In this document: positions 25,860 through 34,738 of the stretch, one piece after another
How positions within the stretch are numbered: position 1 is the first letter of the stretch
How the letters are laid out: each line of letters opens with the position of its first letter
Source of the DNA: Caulobacter sp. X
GTDB lineage: Bacteria > Pseudomonadota > Alphaproteobacteria > Caulobacterales > Caulobacteraceae
Assembly: GCF_002742635.1 (NCBI RefSeq)
Contig: NZ_PEGF01000001.1
Location: forward strand, 2,294,001-2,358,000
Reading direction: 5' to 3'
DNA length: 64,000 nt
The notes under the pieces: model-generated
The model's database searches: none
What the model was told of the DNA's origin: nothing
What the model saw: the letters and a program-made list of their open reading frames with translations, nothing else
Position numbers and translations under genes: made by a program

Positions 25860-26714
25860 ATGCAGACGACCGAGAACCTCGCCGACATCCTCGACCTCGA
25901 ACCGATCGAGGTGAACCTGTTCCGGGGGACCAGCCCCAACGACGGCTTCCCGCGCATCTTCGGCGGCCTGGTCATCGCCCAGGCGCTGTTGGCGGCCTAC
26001 CGGACGGTGCCGGAACGCGTCTGCCACTCGCTGCACGCCTATTTCATCCGCCCCGGCGATGTGAACGCGCCTGTGCTCTACGACGTCGAGCGGGCCCGCG
26101 ACGGCGGCACCTTCACGACGCGCCGCGTCGCCGCGATCCAGCATGGCGAGCAGATCTTCAACCTGGCGTGCTCTTTCCAGACGCCGGAAGAGGGCTTCGA
26201 GCACCAGTCGGAGATGCCCGACGCGCCCGATCCCGAGACCCTGATGACTGAGGTCGAGTTCCTGGAAAGCCTGGGAGATCAGATCCACCCGAAGATGCTG
26301 GCCCACGCCAGGAAGCCGCGCCCGGTCGACGTGCGTTGGGAGGATCCCCAGAACCCGGTCTCCCCGGTCCAGAAGTCGGGGACCAAGAACGTCTGGATGC
26401 GGGCCAAGGCCCCGCTGGGCGACGATATCAAGATGCAGCAGGCCGCCCTCGCCTACGCGTCGGACATGGCGTTCATGGAGAGCGCCCTGCGCCCGCACGG
26501 CTTGATCTGGACGACGCCGGGCCTGCAGGGCGCCAGCCTGGACCACGCCATGTGGTTCCACCACCCGTTCAACTTCAACGACTGGACCCTGTTCGCCCAG
26601 GACAGCCCCAGCGCCTCGCAAGGGCGCGGCCTGGTCCGCGGCCAGATGTTCAGCCAGGACGGCAAGCTCCTGGCCTCGGTGGCCCAGGAATGCCTGATGC
26701 GGGTGCGGAAGTAG
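25860..26714 (+). CDS. tesB: Acyl-CoA thioesterase II
   Basis: 284 residues, a double-hotdog thioesterase. The first half has NLFRGTSPNDGFPRIFGGLVIAQAL and the second has HHPFNFNDWTLFAQDSPSAS followed by GRGLVRGQMFSQDGKLLASVAQE. The residues near DHAMWFHHP and the QDSP motif correspond to the TesB active site (Asp, Thr/Ser and Gln in the E. coli enzyme). It hydrolyses medium- and long-chain acyl-CoAs. Start and length are as expected; it ends four bases before the convergent NUDIX stop. Confidence 0.95.
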   Translation: MQTTENLADILDLEPIEVNLFRGTSPNDGFPRIFGGLVIAQALLAAYRTVPERVCHSLHAYFIRPGDVNAPVLYDVERARDGGTFTTRRVAAIQHGEQIFNLACSFQTPEEGFEHQSEMPDAPDPETLMTEVEFLESLGDQIHPKMLAHARKPRPVDVRWEDPQNPVSPVQKSGTKNVWMRAKAPLGDDIKMQQAALAYASDMAFMESALRPHGLIWTTPGLQGASLDHAMWFHHPFNFNDWTLFAQDSPSASQGRGLVRGQMFSQDGKLLASVAQECLMRVRK

Positions 26715-26718
26715 GCCT

Positions 26719-27285
26719 TTAGACAGGCTCGATCTTCGCGACGCCGGCCGCCGCGAGGCCGCGCAGCAGCGAGGCCGCCTGCATGCCGACGGTGATCTCG
26801 CCGGCCAAGGCCATGCGGATCGCCTCCGCGAGCGGAACCCAGACGCTCTCGATCCGCTCGCTGGGCTCGTCCTGAGGCTCGGCGACCTTCACGACGTCGC
26901 GCGCCAGGATGATGTGGGTGCGGTTCGTATGGGTGCCAGCGTTGGGGCGGGTCTCGCCCACCAACGTTAACGCGCCCGCGCAGCCCGCCTCCTCCAGCAG
27001 TTCGCGCCGGCCCGCCTCGACGGGATCGGTCTCGCCCGGATCCATGCCACCCGCGGGCAGCTCGATGGAGATGTCGCCCAGGGCGTGGCGGTATTGCTTG
27101 ACCAGCAGGACGTTGTTGTCGGCGTCCAGCGCGACCACTTCGACCCAGTCGGGATATTCCAGGATGTAATAGGGCGCGATCACCGCGCCCTCGTCGGTGA
27201 CGCAGTCGTCGGCGCGGACGCTGATCCAGCGGTCCTTGTGAATCTGGCGCGAGGCGGTGACCCGCCATTTTCCGTCCGAGGTCAC
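26719..27285 (-). CDS. NUDIX hydrolase, ADP-ribose pyrophosphatase-like
   Basis: 188 residues. The Nudix box reads GGMDPGETDPVEAGRREL and continues LEEAGC, with eight rather than seven residues between the first Glu and the RE pair, a variant also seen in the ADP-ribose pyrophosphatase branch. The preceding LPAG and the N-terminal VALDADNNVLLVKQYRH, VAL and QYR elements also fit that branch. The probable substrate is ADP-ribose or a related nucleoside diphosphate sugar. It lies 12 bp downstream of rimM on the same strand, the position where trmD is usually found. Confidence 0.88.
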   Translation of the reverse strand: MTSDGKWRVTASRQIHKDRWISVRADDCVTDEGAVIAPYYILEYPDWVEVVALDADNNVLLVKQYRHALGDISIELPAGGMDPGETDPVEAGRRELLEEAGCAGALTLVGETRPNAGTHTNRTHIILARDVVKVAEPQDEPSERIESVWVPLAEAIRMALAGEITVGMQAASLLRGLAAAGVAKIEPV

Positions 27286-27297
27286 CAGGCGCTCCTT

Positions 27298-27846
27298 CTA
27301 GTCCTCTTCGGAAGGACCTTCTTGCTCGCCCACCAGGGCGGGGGGATCGGCCAGGATCAGGCCTTCGCCGATCTTGACCTCGGGGACAGCGGCCCGCGTG
27401 AACGGCAGGTACCAGGTCGGGCCGCCCAGGTCCGGGGTGATCTCGAGGATGTCGCCGGCGCCGAAGTTCTGGACGCTCTTGACGCGGCCCAGCAGGACGT
27501 CGGTCTGGATATGGCGGACCGCCAGGCCCACCAGGTCGGTCAGGTAGAACTCGTCCTCGTCAGGCTCGGGCAGGGCCGAGCGCGGGACATAGAGACGAAG
27601 GCCGCGCAAGGCGTCGGCGGCTTCCTTGGTCTCGATCCCGGGACAGCGGCAGACGACGCCGTCCTTGGTCTTGCGGGCCGAGGCGATGGTCAGGGCCGGC
27701 GAGCCGTCCTGGCGCTTCAGGCTCTTGAAGGCCGCGATGCTCATCGGGTCTTCGGTATAGGTCGAGATCCGCACCTCGCCGCGCACGCCAAAGCCGCCGG
27801 CCACGCGGCCGACCAGGATCAGCGGATCATCGTTCGAGGCGGCCAT
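27298..27846 (-). CDS. rimM: 16S rRNA processing protein RimM
   Basis: 182 residues from the ATG at 27846; an in-frame GTG at 27876 is possible but has no better ribosome site. The N-terminal RimM domain has ILVGRVAGGFGVRGEVR, and the C-terminal PRC-barrel has EFYLTDLVGLAV, VKSVQNFGAGDILEI and YLPFTRAAVPEV. RimM binds ribosomal protein S19 and helps 30S maturation. It belongs to the ffh-rpsP-rimM run, 53 bp after rpsP. The last ten residues are acidic (EQEGPSEED). Confidence 0.96.
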   Translation of the reverse strand: MAASNDDPLILVGRVAGGFGVRGEVRISTYTEDPMSIAAFKSLKRQDGSPALTIASARKTKDGVVCRCPGIETKEAADALRGLRLYVPRSALPEPDEDEFYLTDLVGLAVRHIQTDVLLGRVKSVQNFGAGDILEITPDLGGPTWYLPFTRAAVPEVKIGEGLILADPPALVGEQEGPSEED

Positions 27847-27899
27847 CGCGCAGACAGAGTCGCGCCGCCGACCCACAAGGATCGGCGGCGCGGGAACCC

Positions 27900-28409
27900 T
27901 TAGCCTTCGGTGGTTTCTTCAGCGGCCGGGGCTTCGGCGGCTTCGGCGGCCGGAGCCTCTTCAGCCGGAGCTTCTTCCACGGCCGGAGCAGCGGCCGCGG
28001 CGGCGGCGGCTTCAGCGGCGGCGGCCTTCTCGGCTTCAGCGGCGGCCTTGGCGTCGGCTTCGGCTTGCTTGCGGTCTTCTTCGCGCTGAGCGCGCTCGGC
28101 CGAACGCTCTTGAGCCTTCTTGCCCGGAGCGCCCTTTTGCGGGTTGTTGCCGGCGGTCCAGGTGGTCAGGCCCTGGGCGGCCAGGAAGCGGGCGACGCGG
28201 TCGGTCGGCTGGGCGCCCTTCTTGAGCCACTCCTGAATCGACTCGACCTTCAGGGTGACGCGGTTGGCGTCGTCCTTCTTGAGGAGCGGGTTGTAGGTGC
28301 CGACCTTCTCGATGAAGCGGCCATCGCGCGGCGAGTGGCTGTCAGCGACGACGATCGAGTAGTACGGACGCTTCTTGGCGCCGCCACGGGCGAGACGGAT
28401 CTTCAGCAT
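27900..28409 (-). CDS. rpsP: 30S ribosomal protein S16 with long acidic Ala/Glu tail
   Basis: 169 residues, about twice the usual ~80-90. The S16 core is residues 1-80 ([30 protein letters not shown], then [16 protein letters not shown]). From about residue 100 the chain becomes basic/acidic helical ([22 protein letters not shown]) and then a low-complexity Ala/Glu tail with repeated AAEAPAAEE-like units. Such tails occur in alphaproteobacterial S16 but are long here. AAGGA lies eight bases before the ATG. It follows ffh by 24 bp and precedes rimM. Confidence 0.97.
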   Translation of the reverse strand: MLKIRLARGGAKKRPYYSIVVADSHSPRDGRFIEKVGTYNPLLKKDDANRVTLKVESIQEWLKKGAQPTDRVARFLAAQGLTTWTAGNNPQKGAPGKKAQERSAERAQREEDRKQAEADAKAAAEAEKAAAAEAAAAAAAAPAVEEAPAEEAPAAEAAEAPAAEETTEG

Positions 28410-28433
28410 TTCGGTAGTCCTTGGTCTAAAGTT

Positions 28434-29960
28434 CTATTTCTTGAACGGGTTGAAGCCGGGCAGGCCCAGGCCGGAGAGAGGATTGGGCTTGGCGTCGCCG
28501 CCACTCCCGAGACCCGGCAGGCCGGGCAGCCCCGAGAGGCCTTGGCCCCCCGCTGCATTGGGGTCGGGCTGGGGCATCTTTCCCCCGCCCAAATTCTTGA
28601 GACGCGCCATGTCGCCGCCGCCCATCATCTGGGCCATGCGGGCCAGACCCTTGCCGCCGTCCTTGGACATGGCCTTGAACATGTCGGCCATCTGGCGGTG
28701 CTGCTTGAGCAAGCGGTTGACCTCGGCCACGTCGACCCCGGCGCCGGCCGCGATGCGGCGCTTGCGCGAGGCGGCCAGGATGTCGGGCTTCTTGCGCTCT
28801 TCCTTGGTCATCGAGCTGATGATCGCCTGCTGGCGACGGAAGATGCTGTCGTCGATCCCGCTCTCGGAGATCTGCTTCTTGACCTTCTGGACGCCGGGCA
28901 GGAGGCCCATGATGCCTTCCATGCCGCCCAGCTTCTGCATCTGCTTCAGCTGCGCCGAGAGGTCATCGAGGTCGAACTTGCCCTTGGCCAGCTTCTTGGC
29001 CATGCGCTCGGCCTCGGCGTGGTCGAGGTCGGCCGCGGCCTTCTCGACCAGGGCCACGACGTCGCCCTGGCCCAGGATGCGGCCGGCGACGCGGCGGGCG
29101 TCGAACACGTCCAGCTGGTCGATCTTCTCGCCGGCGCCGAGGAACTTGATCGGCAGGCCGGTGACGTGGCGCATCGACAGCGCCGCGCCGCCGCGGCCGT
29201 CGCCGTCGGCGCGGGTCAGGATCAGGCCGGTCAGCGGCAGGCGCTCGTGGAACGCCTTGGCGGTGCGCACGGCGTCCTGACCGGTCAGGCTGTCGGCGAC
29301 CAGGATGGTCTCGGACGGATTGGCGATCCGGGCGACCTCGGCCGCCTCGCTCATCATCGCCTCGTCCAGCGTGGTGCGGCCGGCGGTGTCGAGGATCAGG
29401 ACGTCATAGCCGCCCAGCTTGGCGGCGGTGACGGCGCGCTTGGCGATGTCGACGGCGCTCTGGCCCGGCACGATCGGCAGGCTCTCGACGCCGACCTGGG
29501 TCGCCAGCAGGGCCAGCTGCTCCATGGCGGCGGGGCGGCGGGTGTCGAGCGAGGCGACCAGCACCTTCTTACGCTCGGACTTGGACAGGCGCAGGGCCAG
29601 CTTGCCCGTGGTCGTCGTCTTGCCCGAGCCCTGCAGACCAGCCATCAGGATGACGCTGGGCGGGTTCAGCGCCAGGTTCAGGCCGGTCGGAACGTCGCCG
29701 CCCAGCATGTCCACCAGGCCGTCATAGACGATCTTGACCACCTGGTCGGCCGGCTTGACCGAGCGGATGACCGCCTCGCCCGACGCCAGATCCTTGGCCT
29801 TGCTGATGAAGTCCTTGACGACCGGCAGGGCGACGTCGGCCTCAAGCAGGGCGACGCGGACCTCGCGCAGCGCCTCGTCGATGTCCTTCTCGGACAGCAC
29901 GCCGCGACCGCCGAGGCGTTCAAAGACGCCGGAAAGTCGCTCTGTAAGGCCGTCGAACAT
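28434..29960 (-). CDS. ffh: Signal recognition particle GTPase Ffh
   Basis: 508 residues from the ATG at 29960, chosen because AGGG lies six bases upstream and MFDGLTERLSGVFERL is the standard Ffh start. The N domain is followed by the G domain: G1 GLQGSGKTTTTGKLA, DTRRPAA, G3 DTAGR and G4 TRADGDGRGG. The M domain is Met- and Gly-rich, with KMPQPDPNAAGG and a flexible Gly/Leu/Pro tail ending FNPFKK. Ffh with 4.5S RNA targets nascent membrane proteins to FtsY. It heads the ffh-rpsP-rimM operon. Confidence 0.97.
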   Translation of the reverse strand: MFDGLTERLSGVFERLGGRGVLSEKDIDEALREVRVALLEADVALPVVKDFISKAKDLASGEAVIRSVKPADQVVKIVYDGLVDMLGGDVPTGLNLALNPPSVILMAGLQGSGKTTTTGKLALRLSKSERKKVLVASLDTRRPAAMEQLALLATQVGVESLPIVPGQSAVDIAKRAVTAAKLGGYDVLILDTAGRTTLDEAMMSEAAEVARIANPSETILVADSLTGQDAVRTAKAFHERLPLTGLILTRADGDGRGGAALSMRHVTGLPIKFLGAGEKIDQLDVFDARRVAGRILGQGDVVALVEKAAADLDHAEAERMAKKLAKGKFDLDDLSAQLKQMQKLGGMEGIMGLLPGVQKVKKQISESGIDDSIFRRQQAIISSMTKEERKKPDILAASRKRRIAAGAGVDVAEVNRLLKQHRQMADMFKAMSKDGGKGLARMAQMMGGGDMARLKNLGGGKMPQPDPNAAGGQGLSGLPGLPGLGSGGDAKPNPLSGLGLPGFNPFKK

Positions 29961-30159
29961 GTCGAACCCTGGTTGAAAACTCGGCTCCAAACGCGATCAG
30001 CTCCCGTGGACGATCACGTCGACGGGGGTCCTCGCCGTCCTCGTCCGGATGGATCCTGGGCTACCAGGCCGGGGTCGTGACGGTGGAGGCGCTGCTGATA
30101 AAGCGCCGGAAGCCGGGGCTTATGCACGGAAAGGGTGGAAGAGTCCAGCAGGCGGGCGG

Positions 30160-30666
30160 TTACGCCGTCCCCAGGAAGTCGCGCTTGCCGATCTCGACCC
30201 CGTTGTGGCGCAGGATCGCGTAGGCGGTGGCGAGGTGGAAGTAGAAGTTCGGGATCGCCTGGCCTTGCAGATAGGCAATGGCGTTGACGACGTGGGTCTC
30301 GCCCCGACGGGTCAGCGTGACCTCGCGGGCCTCAGCGCCTTCAAAGGCGGCGGGGTCCAGATCTTCGACGAAGGCGATGGCGCGCTCGACGCGGGCGATC
30401 AGTTCGGCGAACGAGGTCTCGACGTCGTCCCAGGCCGGGACCTCGGCCTGGGCCAGGCGCGCCGCGCCGCCCTTGGCGAAATCGGTGGCGATCTGCACCT
30501 GGCGGATCAACGGGAACATGTCGGGATAGAGCCGCGCCCTCAGCAGCGCCTCGGGGTCCAGGCCCTTGGCCTCGACATGAGCGGCGGCCTTGGTCAGCAC
30601 GCCTTTCAGCCCCTTCAGGCCCTGGATGAACACGGGAACGCTGGCCTGGTGGATCGAGATCGACAT
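30160..30666 (-). CDS. DUF1993 family protein
   Basis: 168 residues from the ATG at 30666, with GGAG eight bases upstream. It matches the DUF1993 family through the N-terminal PVFIQGLKGLKGVLTKAA, the central LYPDMFPLIRQVQIATDFAKG and the C-terminal PNFYFHLATAYAILRHNGV, probably a DinB/YfiT-like four-helix bundle. The conserved His in FYFHLATAYAILRHNG could bind metal, but the function is unknown. No signal peptide or membrane segment is visible. It is transcribed divergently from the CBS-domain gene and lies upstream of ffh, with 199 bp between them that hold no recognisable gene. Confidence 0.88.
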   Translation of the reverse strand: MSISIHQASVPVFIQGLKGLKGVLTKAAAHVEAKGLDPEALLRARLYPDMFPLIRQVQIATDFAKGGAARLAQAEVPAWDDVETSFAELIARVERAIAFVEDLDPAAFEGAEAREVTLTRRGETHVVNAIAYLQGQAIPNFYFHLATAYAILRHNGVEIGKRDFLGTA

Positions 30667-30786
30667 CGAAAGCTCCGCTTGGACGATGCGCCTAGATAGG
30701 AAGCGGCTATGACGACCGAAAGCGGAACGGTCGGCGGAAGCTGTGGGTTCTAGGGGCTCGAAGCCCGCAACCGACGAGGTCCCGCC

Positions 30787-31218
30787 ATGAAAGTCAGCGA
30801 CGCCATGACCAGCCAGGTCTCGGTCGCCCGCCCCACCGACACGATCCGCCAGGTCGCCGAGACCATGGCCAAGGTCGACAGCGGCGTCGTGCCGGTCGTC
30901 GACGACGGCAAGGTCGTCGGCCTGGTCACCGACCGCGACATCGTCCTGCGCGTGGTCGCCGAGGGTCGCAGCTTCGACAGCCCCGTCTCCGAGGCCATGT
31001 CCGACGGTGAGGTGCTCAGCGTGAAGGAAGACGACATCCTGGCCGACGCCACCGCCAAGATGGCCAATCACCAAGTCCGCCGCCTAGTCGTGCTGAACGA
31101 CGCCGGCGCGCTCAGCGGCATTCTCTCGCTGGGCGACGTGGCCAAGGACTATGGCGCCAAGCAGGTCGGCAAGACGCTGGAGGAAATCTCCCAGGAGCCG
31201 GGCGACGCGGCGCACTAG
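30787..31218 (+). CDS. Tandem CBS-domain protein
   Basis: 143 residues consisting only of a CBS pair. Each half shows the usual V-x-x-x-D-T-I and VVDDGKVVGLVTDRDIV or VLNDAGALSGILSLGDVA signatures. Stand-alone CBS pairs bind adenine nucleotides and sense energy state or regulate a partner protein, which is not identifiable here. A strong intrinsic terminator begins seven bases after the stop, so the gene is a single unit. Confidence 0.92.
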   Translation: MKVSDAMTSQVSVARPTDTIRQVAETMAKVDSGVVPVVDDGKVVGLVTDRDIVLRVVAEGRSFDSPVSEAMSDGEVLSVKEDDILADATAKMANHQVRRLVVLNDAGALSGILSLGDVAKDYGAKQVGKTLEEISQEPGDAAH

Positions 31219-31225
31219 GAACGAA

Positions 31226-31255
31226 AAAGGGCGGCCCCGCGAGGAGCCGCCCTTT
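31226..31255. terminator. Intrinsic terminator, bidirectional
   Basis: AAAGGGCGGC (31226-31235) and GCCGCCCTTT (31246-31255) form a 10-bp perfect stem with a 10-base loop. It ends in T residues on the plus strand and is preceded by five A, giving U-runs in both directions. It serves the CBS gene and the convergent mdh gene. Confidence 0.85.
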
Positions 31256-31278
31256 GTCGTTCTAGGATCGAAAGTCGC

Positions 31279-32307
<1,029 letters not shown>

Positions 32308-32375
32308 TCAAGCCCCCTTTCCCGTTTCGCTGCACTGCGGCAAAGATGCGTGAACAATGATAAGCAGCGCAGGGG

Positions 32376-33434
32376 ATGAAAGCCGTGGCGACCAAGACCG
32401 ATCCGGGCAACTTCTTCGAGGACTTCAGGCTGGGCCAGCGACTGGTCCACGCCACGCCGAGGACGGTCACGGCGGGGGACGTGGCGCTTTATACGGCCCT
32501 CTACGGTCCTCGCTTTTCGCTGTTCTCGTCCGATGAGTTCGCGAAGGCGTGCGGCCTTATGTCCGCCCCGGTCGATCCGCTGATCGCCTTCCACGTCGTG
32601 TTCGGCAAGACCGTGCCGGACATCAGCCTGAACGCCGTCGCCAACCTGGGCTATGCCGAGGGTCGGTTCCTGGCCCCGGTGTTCCCGGGCGACACCCTGA
32701 CCGCCGTCTCAGACGTCATCGGGCTGAAGGAGAATTCCAACCGCAAGACCGGCGTCGTCTATGTCCGCACGACGGGGACCAATCAGCGCGGCGAGGCGGT
32801 GCTGAGCTATGTGCGCTGGGTCATGGTCCGCAAGCGCGACGAGGCCGCCGAGATCGCCGAGCAGGCCACGCCGACCCTGTCGTCCGCCGTCGCCCCCGCC
32901 GACCTTGTCCTGCCGCCGGGCCTCGATTTCTCCGGCTATGACTGGGCGCTGGCCGGCGCGCCGCACGCTTTCGAGGACTATGAGATCGGCGAGAAGATCG
33001 ACCATGTCGACGGCATGGCGGTCGAGGAGGCCGAGCACCAGATGGCCACCCGCCTCTGGCAGAACACGGCCAAGGTCCATTTCAACCAGTTCGAGCGGTC
33101 CAAGGACCCGTCCGGCCGACGCCTGGTCTATGGCGGGGTGGTGATCTCGACGGCCAAGGCGCTGTCGTTCAACGGCCTGCAGAACGCCGGCCTGATCCTG
33201 GCGATCAACGGCGGCCGCCACGTCGCCCCGTTCTTCGCCGGCGGCACGGTGTTCGCCTGGAGCGAGGTGCTGGACAAGGCCGATCTGGGATCCGCCGGCG
33301 CCCTGCGGCTGCGGCTGGTGGCGACCAAGGACGCGCCCTGCGCGGAATTCCCGGACAAGGGCGGCGAAGGGGTCTACGATTCCAGCGTGGTCCTCGACTT
33401 CGATTACTGGGCGGCGGTTCCCAAGCGTGGCTGA
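32376..33434 (+). CDS. MaoC-family double-hotdog dehydratase, mesaconyl-CoA hydratase-like
   Basis: 352 residues with two hotdog halves joined by a linker near residue 170. The first has FEDFRLGQRLVHATPRTVTAGD, the second has FEDYEIGEKIDHVDGM and KVHFNQF. Total length and the fused double domain resemble mesaconyl-CoA hydratase (beta-methylmalyl-CoA dehydratase), which acts next to a CitE-like malyl/citramalyl-CoA lyase; such a lyase is encoded 1.3 kb away at 34739-35617. The precise substrate is inferred, and another branched enoyl-CoA hydratase is possible. The last eight bases overlap the HIT gene. Confidence 0.8.
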   Translation: MKAVATKTDPGNFFEDFRLGQRLVHATPRTVTAGDVALYTALYGPRFSLFSSDEFAKACGLMSAPVDPLIAFHVVFGKTVPDISLNAVANLGYAEGRFLAPVFPGDTLTAVSDVIGLKENSNRKTGVVYVRTTGTNQRGEAVLSYVRWVMVRKRDEAAEIAEQATPTLSSAVAPADLVLPPGLDFSGYDWALAGAPHAFEDYEIGEKIDHVDGMAVEEAEHQMATRLWQNTAKVHFNQFERSKDPSGRRLVYGGVVISTAKALSFNGLQNAGLILAINGGRHVAPFFAGGTVFAWSEVLDKADLGSAGALRLRLVATKDAPCAEFPDKGGEGVYDSSVVLDFDYWAAVPKRG

Positions 33435-33852
33435 CTTTGTTCTTGATCCGGCGTTCGTGGCGACCTCGCACCTGGTCGCCGATCTTCCCCTGTGCGAGGT
33501 CCGACTGCAGGACGACGTCCGCTATCCGTGGCTGGTCCTGATCCCGCGCCAGGCGGGCCGGACCGAGATCGAGCAGCTAGACGTCGGCCATCGGCTGCAG
33601 CTGATGGAGGAGATCGTCCTGGCCGGAGCCGCCGTCCGGGCGATCGGCGCGGCGCTCGGCCTGGACGTCGACAAGCTGAATGTCGGCGCCCTGGGCAATG
33701 TCACGGCCCAGCTGCACGTCCATGTCGTCGGTCGACGGCGGGATGATCCGGCCTGGCCGGGTCCCGTCTGGGGCCACAGCCCAGCCATGCCGTACGGCCA
33801 GGATGCGCTGGAAGCCGCGATCACGGCGGCCGAGGAAGTCCTCGAGAACTAG
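33427..33852 (+). CDS. HIT-family protein
   Basis: 141 residues from a GTG at 33427 that overlaps the end of the MaoC gene. The signature is QLHVHVVGR: the first two His of HxHxH are kept, including the middle nucleophile, but the third is replaced by Val, as in the diadenosine-tetraphosphate hydrolase-like subgroup. ALGNVTAQ precedes it as usual, and DPAWPGPVWG follows. The likely role is hydrolysis of a dinucleoside polyphosphate or nucleotidyl adduct. Its TAG stop overlaps the convergent gene's TAG in a CTAG. Confidence 0.88.
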   Translation: MADFVLDPAFVATSHLVADLPLCEVRLQDDVRYPWLVLIPRQAGRTEIEQLDVGHRLQLMEEIVLAGAAVRAIGAALGLDVDKLNVGALGNVTAQLHVHVVGRRRDDPAWPGPVWGHSPAMPYGQDALEAAITAAEEVLEN

Positions 33853-34712
33853 CGCTTCTTCTTGCGCGACGAGACCTTCTTGCCCTTGGCCTTGGTGGCC
33901 TTGCTCTTTTTGACCGCCGGCGCCTTGGCCTTGCGGGCGGCCGCCGCGCACTTGGCCTTGGCGGCCTTCAGCGCCTTGCCCTTCTTGCCTTTCGTCGAGC
34001 AGACGGCCGCCTTGGCGGGCGCCGCGCCGGCCGGCCAGACATAGGGCCGCGCGCCCCGCGCCTCGTAGCCGGGCGGCGCCTCGGGCAGCAGGTGCTCGGC
34101 GGCCACAATCCGCGTCACGCCCTCCTCGACCAGCTGGCCCGACCAGCGGCCGTCCGCGTCGGGACGCAGGGTCAGGGTGGAGGGCTGGCCGCCTTCGTGG
34201 GCCAAAAATCGCGCCGAAAGGCCATCGCCCTCACGCTGTAGGTCATCGATCAGGCCGGTCGAGCCCGGCGCCCCCGTCCGGCGCAGGTCGCGCCAGGCCC
34301 CCTCCAGCGGCGCGGCGCCGCCGGCCTTGTCGACGATCTGCAGGGCGTAGAGCGGCGTCCCGTCCGGACCGTTCACGCGCCACTGGCCGTCCAGCGGGCC
34401 TTGCAGGTTCTGGGCGGCGGCGATCGAGCCGCGCACCCGCAGCTCGTAGACCTGAGCCGCGGGGGAGGCCTCGCCCGGAGCGGGGATCGGCAGGATGTTC
34501 GGCTTGCGGCGCGGCGCGGGCCTGGCGACCGTTTCAGCCTGGTCCTCGTCCATGTCCTGGCCGGACTGCGAGATCAGGTCGCCCAAAGGGTCCAGCGCCT
34601 GGGGAACCTCGGCCGCGGCCGGCGCGGGCGAAGCGGGCGGGGTCGTCGCCGGGCTCTGCTGGGCCAGCGCGGGACTGGCGACCAGGACGACGGAGAAGAC
34701 GATAGCCCGCAT
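33849..34712 (-). CDS. Secreted protein of unknown function with histone-like Lys/Ala tail
   Basis: 287 residues from the ATG at 34712 (AGG six bases upstream); a TTG two codons earlier is less likely. A signal peptide (AIVFSVVLVASPALA) is followed by a Pro/Ala-rich linker, then a globular part (about 85-215, YELRVRGSIAAAQNLQGPLDG and DGRWSGQLVEEG). The last ~60 residues are Lys/Ala-rich (KKGKALKAAKAKC, KKSKATKAKGKK) and end in RKKKR. The tail resembles H1-like nucleoid tails, yet the protein appears exported, so it may bind LPS, peptidoglycan or extracellular DNA. No family is recognised. Confidence 0.75.
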   Translation of the reverse strand: MRAIVFSVVLVASPALAQQSPATTPPASPAPAAAEVPQALDPLGDLISQSGQDMDEDQAETVARPAPRRKPNILPIPAPGEASPAAQVYELRVRGSIAAAQNLQGPLDGQWRVNGPDGTPLYALQIVDKAGGAAPLEGAWRDLRRTGAPGSTGLIDDLQREGDGLSARFLAHEGGQPSTLTLRPDADGRWSGQLVEEGVTRIVAAEHLLPEAPPGYEARGARPYVWPAGAAPAKAAVCSTKGKKGKALKAAKAKCAAAARKAKAPAVKKSKATKAKGKKVSSRKKKR

Positions 34713-34738
34713 TCGCAACCTTCTGATGACCCGCCCGA

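Noticed and set aside
29961-30159. SRP RNA gene next to ffh
   Set aside because: The interval has a short GGCGCT/AGCGCC hairpin but no conserved SRP loop sequence.
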